Shown here piece after piece: positions 6,215 to 7,546 of a stretch of DNA of 7,546 nt. The stretch is from NCBI GenBank assembly GCA_001873675.1, contig MNZP01000130.1, positions 1-7,546 of the forward strand. The letters are read 5' to 3'. The position numbers and the translations under genes are program-made. The notes below the pieces were generated by a model. That model had not been told where the DNA came from. It saw only the letters and a program-made list of their open reading frames with translations, and did not search any database. The first letter of the stretch is position 1. The number at the start of each line of letters is the position of its first letter. The DNA is from Syntrophaceae bacterium CG2_30_49_12 (lineage in GTDB: Bacteria > Desulfobacterota > Syntrophia > Syntrophales > CG2-30-49-12).

Positions 6215-7215
6215 TATGATTCCCTGTTTATATTTTTTCCCTTTTCCCGCCCTAAATGATTGTAAGCCCTTATCACATCCTGGACAAGGTGGTGTCTTAC
6301 CACATCAATCTCCGAGAAATAGACAAATCCGATTCCCTCTATTTTCTTTAGAATTTTTTCCGCTTCCACAAGGCCGGATATTCTATCAGAGGGTAAATCA
6401 ATCTGGGTAACATCACCCGTGATGACGGCCTTGGAACCAAATCCAAGCCTCGTTAGAAACATTTTCATCTGTTCCGAAGTTGTATTTTGGGCCTCGTCGA
6501 GAATAACGAAAGAATCATTCAATGTCCGCCCCCGCATGAAGGCAAGGGGGGCAACCTCGATAACTCCCTTCTGTATGAGGGCTGATGACCTGTTAAAATC
6601 AATCATATCAAAAAGGGCATCATACAGTGGCCTGAGATAGGGGTTAACCTTTTCGGAAAGGTCACCCGGCAGAAAACCAAGTTTTTCACCGGCCTCAACG
6701 GCGGGCCTTGTCAGGACAATTCGGTTCACCTTCTTTTCGAGGAGAGTAGATACAGCCATGGCCATGGCCAGATAAGTCTTCCCTGTCCCCGCCGGGCCAA
6801 TCCCAAAAACCATATCACACTTTCTGATGGCATCAATATAGAGCTTTTGGGCGATACTCTTCGGTGTGATGGCTTGTTTTTTTGATGAGATAAAGACCGT
6901 ATCCAGAAATATTTTCTCCAGGTCCGCCCCGCTGTTTTCGGAGAGTATCCTGTGGGCATAATCAATATCGGCGGGGTAGATGGGATATCCTTTTTCCATG
7001 ATGGCATAGAGCTGGACAAGAAGGTTTTTCACCAGCACGACGGCGAGACTATCACCAGAAACAGAGAGGTCGTTTCCCCGTATACCTATCTTGACACGCT
7101 CTAATCTTTCGATGAGCTTTATGTTTCTGTCATGCTCACCGAGCAGGTTTTTGAGAATACCGTTGTCCGTAAAAGCAATCTTTTCAGCCGCAATATGCTC
7201 AGGTTTTTGTTTCAA
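6214..7215 (-). CDS. PhoH-like ATPase (YbeZ type)
   Basis: The 333-residue cytoplasmic P-loop ATPase belongs to the PhoH/YbeZ family, associated with RNA metabolism and often partnered with YbeY. The N-terminal part (about 12-75, LLGEHDRNIKLIERL) is the family's small RNA-binding-like region. The ATPase core begins near 115, with Walker A GPAGTGKT (140-147), Walker B FVILDEAQN (236-244, Asp240-Glu241) and the VITGDVTQIDLP segment (264-275). The protein ends with the family's HHLVQDVIRAY (308-318). The start codon is TTG: an in-frame TAA lies only 18 bases upstream at 7231-7233, and no ATG, GTG or TTG occurs again before the conserved region. The nearest purine-rich site, AAAGG (7228-7232), is 12 bases away, so initiation may be weak. 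It is the first gene of an apparent three-gene operon and overlaps the next by one base. The family is firm; a phosphate-starvation role should not be assumed from the name. Confidence 0.93.
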   Translation of the reverse strand: MKQKPEHIAAEKIAFTDNGILKNLLGEHDRNIKLIERLERVKIGIRGNDLSVSGDSLAVVLVKNLLVQLYAIMEKGYPIYPADIDYAHRILSENSGADLEKIFLDTVFISSKKQAITPKSIAQKLYIDAIRKCDMVFGIGPAGTGKTYLAMAMAVSTLLEKKVNRIVLTRPAVEAGEKLGFLPGDLSEKVNPYLRPLYDALFDMIDFNRSSALIQKGVIEVAPLAFMRGRTLNDSFVILDEAQNTTSEQMKMFLTRLGFGSKAVITGDVTQIDLPSDRISGLVEAEKILKKIEGIGFVYFSEIDVVRHHLVQDVIRAYNHLGREKGKNINRES

Positions 7216-7265
7216 GTATATCTTGAGCCTTTATATGAATAGCCTTAATAATTTTCGGGGAAATG

Positions 7266-7294
7266 ATGGTATCATGCCAGTTTTTTGATTGCAA
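7266..7294 (-). promoter_or_regulatory. Candidate sigma-70 promoter of the phoH operon
   Basis: On the minus strand TTGCAA (7289-7294) and TACCAT (7266-7271) are 17 bp apart. Each matches consensus at four of six positions. A TG one base before the -10 (7273-7274) gives an extended -10. Transcription would begin near 7259, leaving a leader of roughly 44 bases before the TTG start. The assignment is from pattern only. Confidence 0.4.
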
Positions 7295-7351
7295 ATATTT
7301 TTGGGCCATCCGGTTTATTTAACTCAATTCGCAACTGTTCAGGTAGCCACC

Positions 7352-7375
7352 AAGGCACTAAGACACGAAGGATAG
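7352..7375 (+). repeat. Short period-8 repeat before the GxxExxY gene
   Basis: Three imperfect eight-base units, AAGGCACT, AAGACACG and AAGGATAG, stand end to end and finish two bases before the ATG. The third unit also supplies the purine-rich AAGGA likely used as ribosome binding site. Similar purine/CAC repeats are, from memory, frequent just before genes of this family. Confidence 0.5.
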
Positions 7376-7377
7376 AT

Positions 7378-7546
7378 ATGAGTTTTTCCACTTTGTCTGA
7401 AAAGGAAGAAGGCATTGCAAGAAAAATAGTAGATGCGGCATACACCGTACATAAAATACTTGGACCGGGTTTGCTTGAGAGAGTTTATGAAGTCTGTTTC
7501 TGTCATGAGCTTTCTAAACGAGGATTAAAATATCAAAGGCAGGCAG
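7378..7546 (+). CDS. GxxExxY family protein, 5' part only
   Basis: The first 56 codons of a gene are present and the window ends inside codon 57. The protein begins MSFSTLSEKEEGIARKIVDA, then has AAYTVHKILGPG, and carries the family-naming motif as GLLERVY (31-37), followed by EVCFCHELSKRGLKYQRQA. Members are usually about 120-140 residues, have a PD-(D/E)XK nuclease-like fold and no established cellular role. The catalytic region lies beyond the edge and cannot be judged. GAAGGA (7367-7372) is five bases before the ATG. The gene points away from phoH, so it is not part of that operon. It is typical accessory cargo in environmental genomes. Confidence 0.85.
   Translation, partial: MSFSTLSEKEEGIARKIVDAAYTVHKILGPGLLERVYEVCFCHELSKRGLKYQRQA

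Overview
This window looks like a chromosomal piece from a Gram-negative bacterium, most plausibly a deltaproteobacterium/Desulfobacterota of the Syntrophus-like kind. That guess is inference. It rests on the gene set (an MltD-type LysM lytic transglycosylase beside an MscS channel, and a phoH - 7TM-HD phosphohydrolase - ybeY cluster), on the moderate base composition, and on the GxxExxY gene and GC-rich palindromes that are common in environmental genomes of that type.

Layout. Positions 1-252 hold the 3' end of a transposase gene whose reading frame changes at a run of nine A residues; no one had to be told it is coding, because two frames join into one continuous transposase-like C-terminus. 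An 87-bp gap with a strong ribosome binding site leads to a plus-strand pair: a secreted MltD-like murein transglycosylase with three LysM repeats (340-2196) and an MscS-family mechanosensitive channel (2223-3290), 26 bp apart. A GC-only 11-bp palindrome (3308-3344) separates this pair from a convergent minus-strand operon. Read in its own direction, that operon is phoH (7215-6214, TTG start), a PgpH-like 7TM-HD phosphohydrolase (6214-3746) and ybeY (3819-3361). phoH and the HD gene are joined by a TAATG stop/start, and the HD gene and ybeY share 74 bp. A candidate extended -10 promoter lies before phoH. After a divergent intergenic region with a short period-8 repeat, the first 56 codons of a GxxExxY-family gene run off the right edge.

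How the genes fit together. PhoH and YbeY act in RNA metabolism and rRNA maturation. The HD protein belongs to the family whose studied members hydrolyse cyclic di-AMP, a signal tied to osmotic and cell-wall homeostasis. The convergent pair consists of a wall-cutting enzyme and a pressure-release channel, so the window has an envelope and turgor theme. That link is suggestive only, since the two operons are convergent and share no visible regulatory site.

I see no CRISPR array, tRNA, rRNA or defence island. The core genes are ordinary. The least ordinary parts are the frame-shifted transposase end with a stem-loop just before its A9 run, the long coding overlap, and the repeats at the two intergenic junctions.
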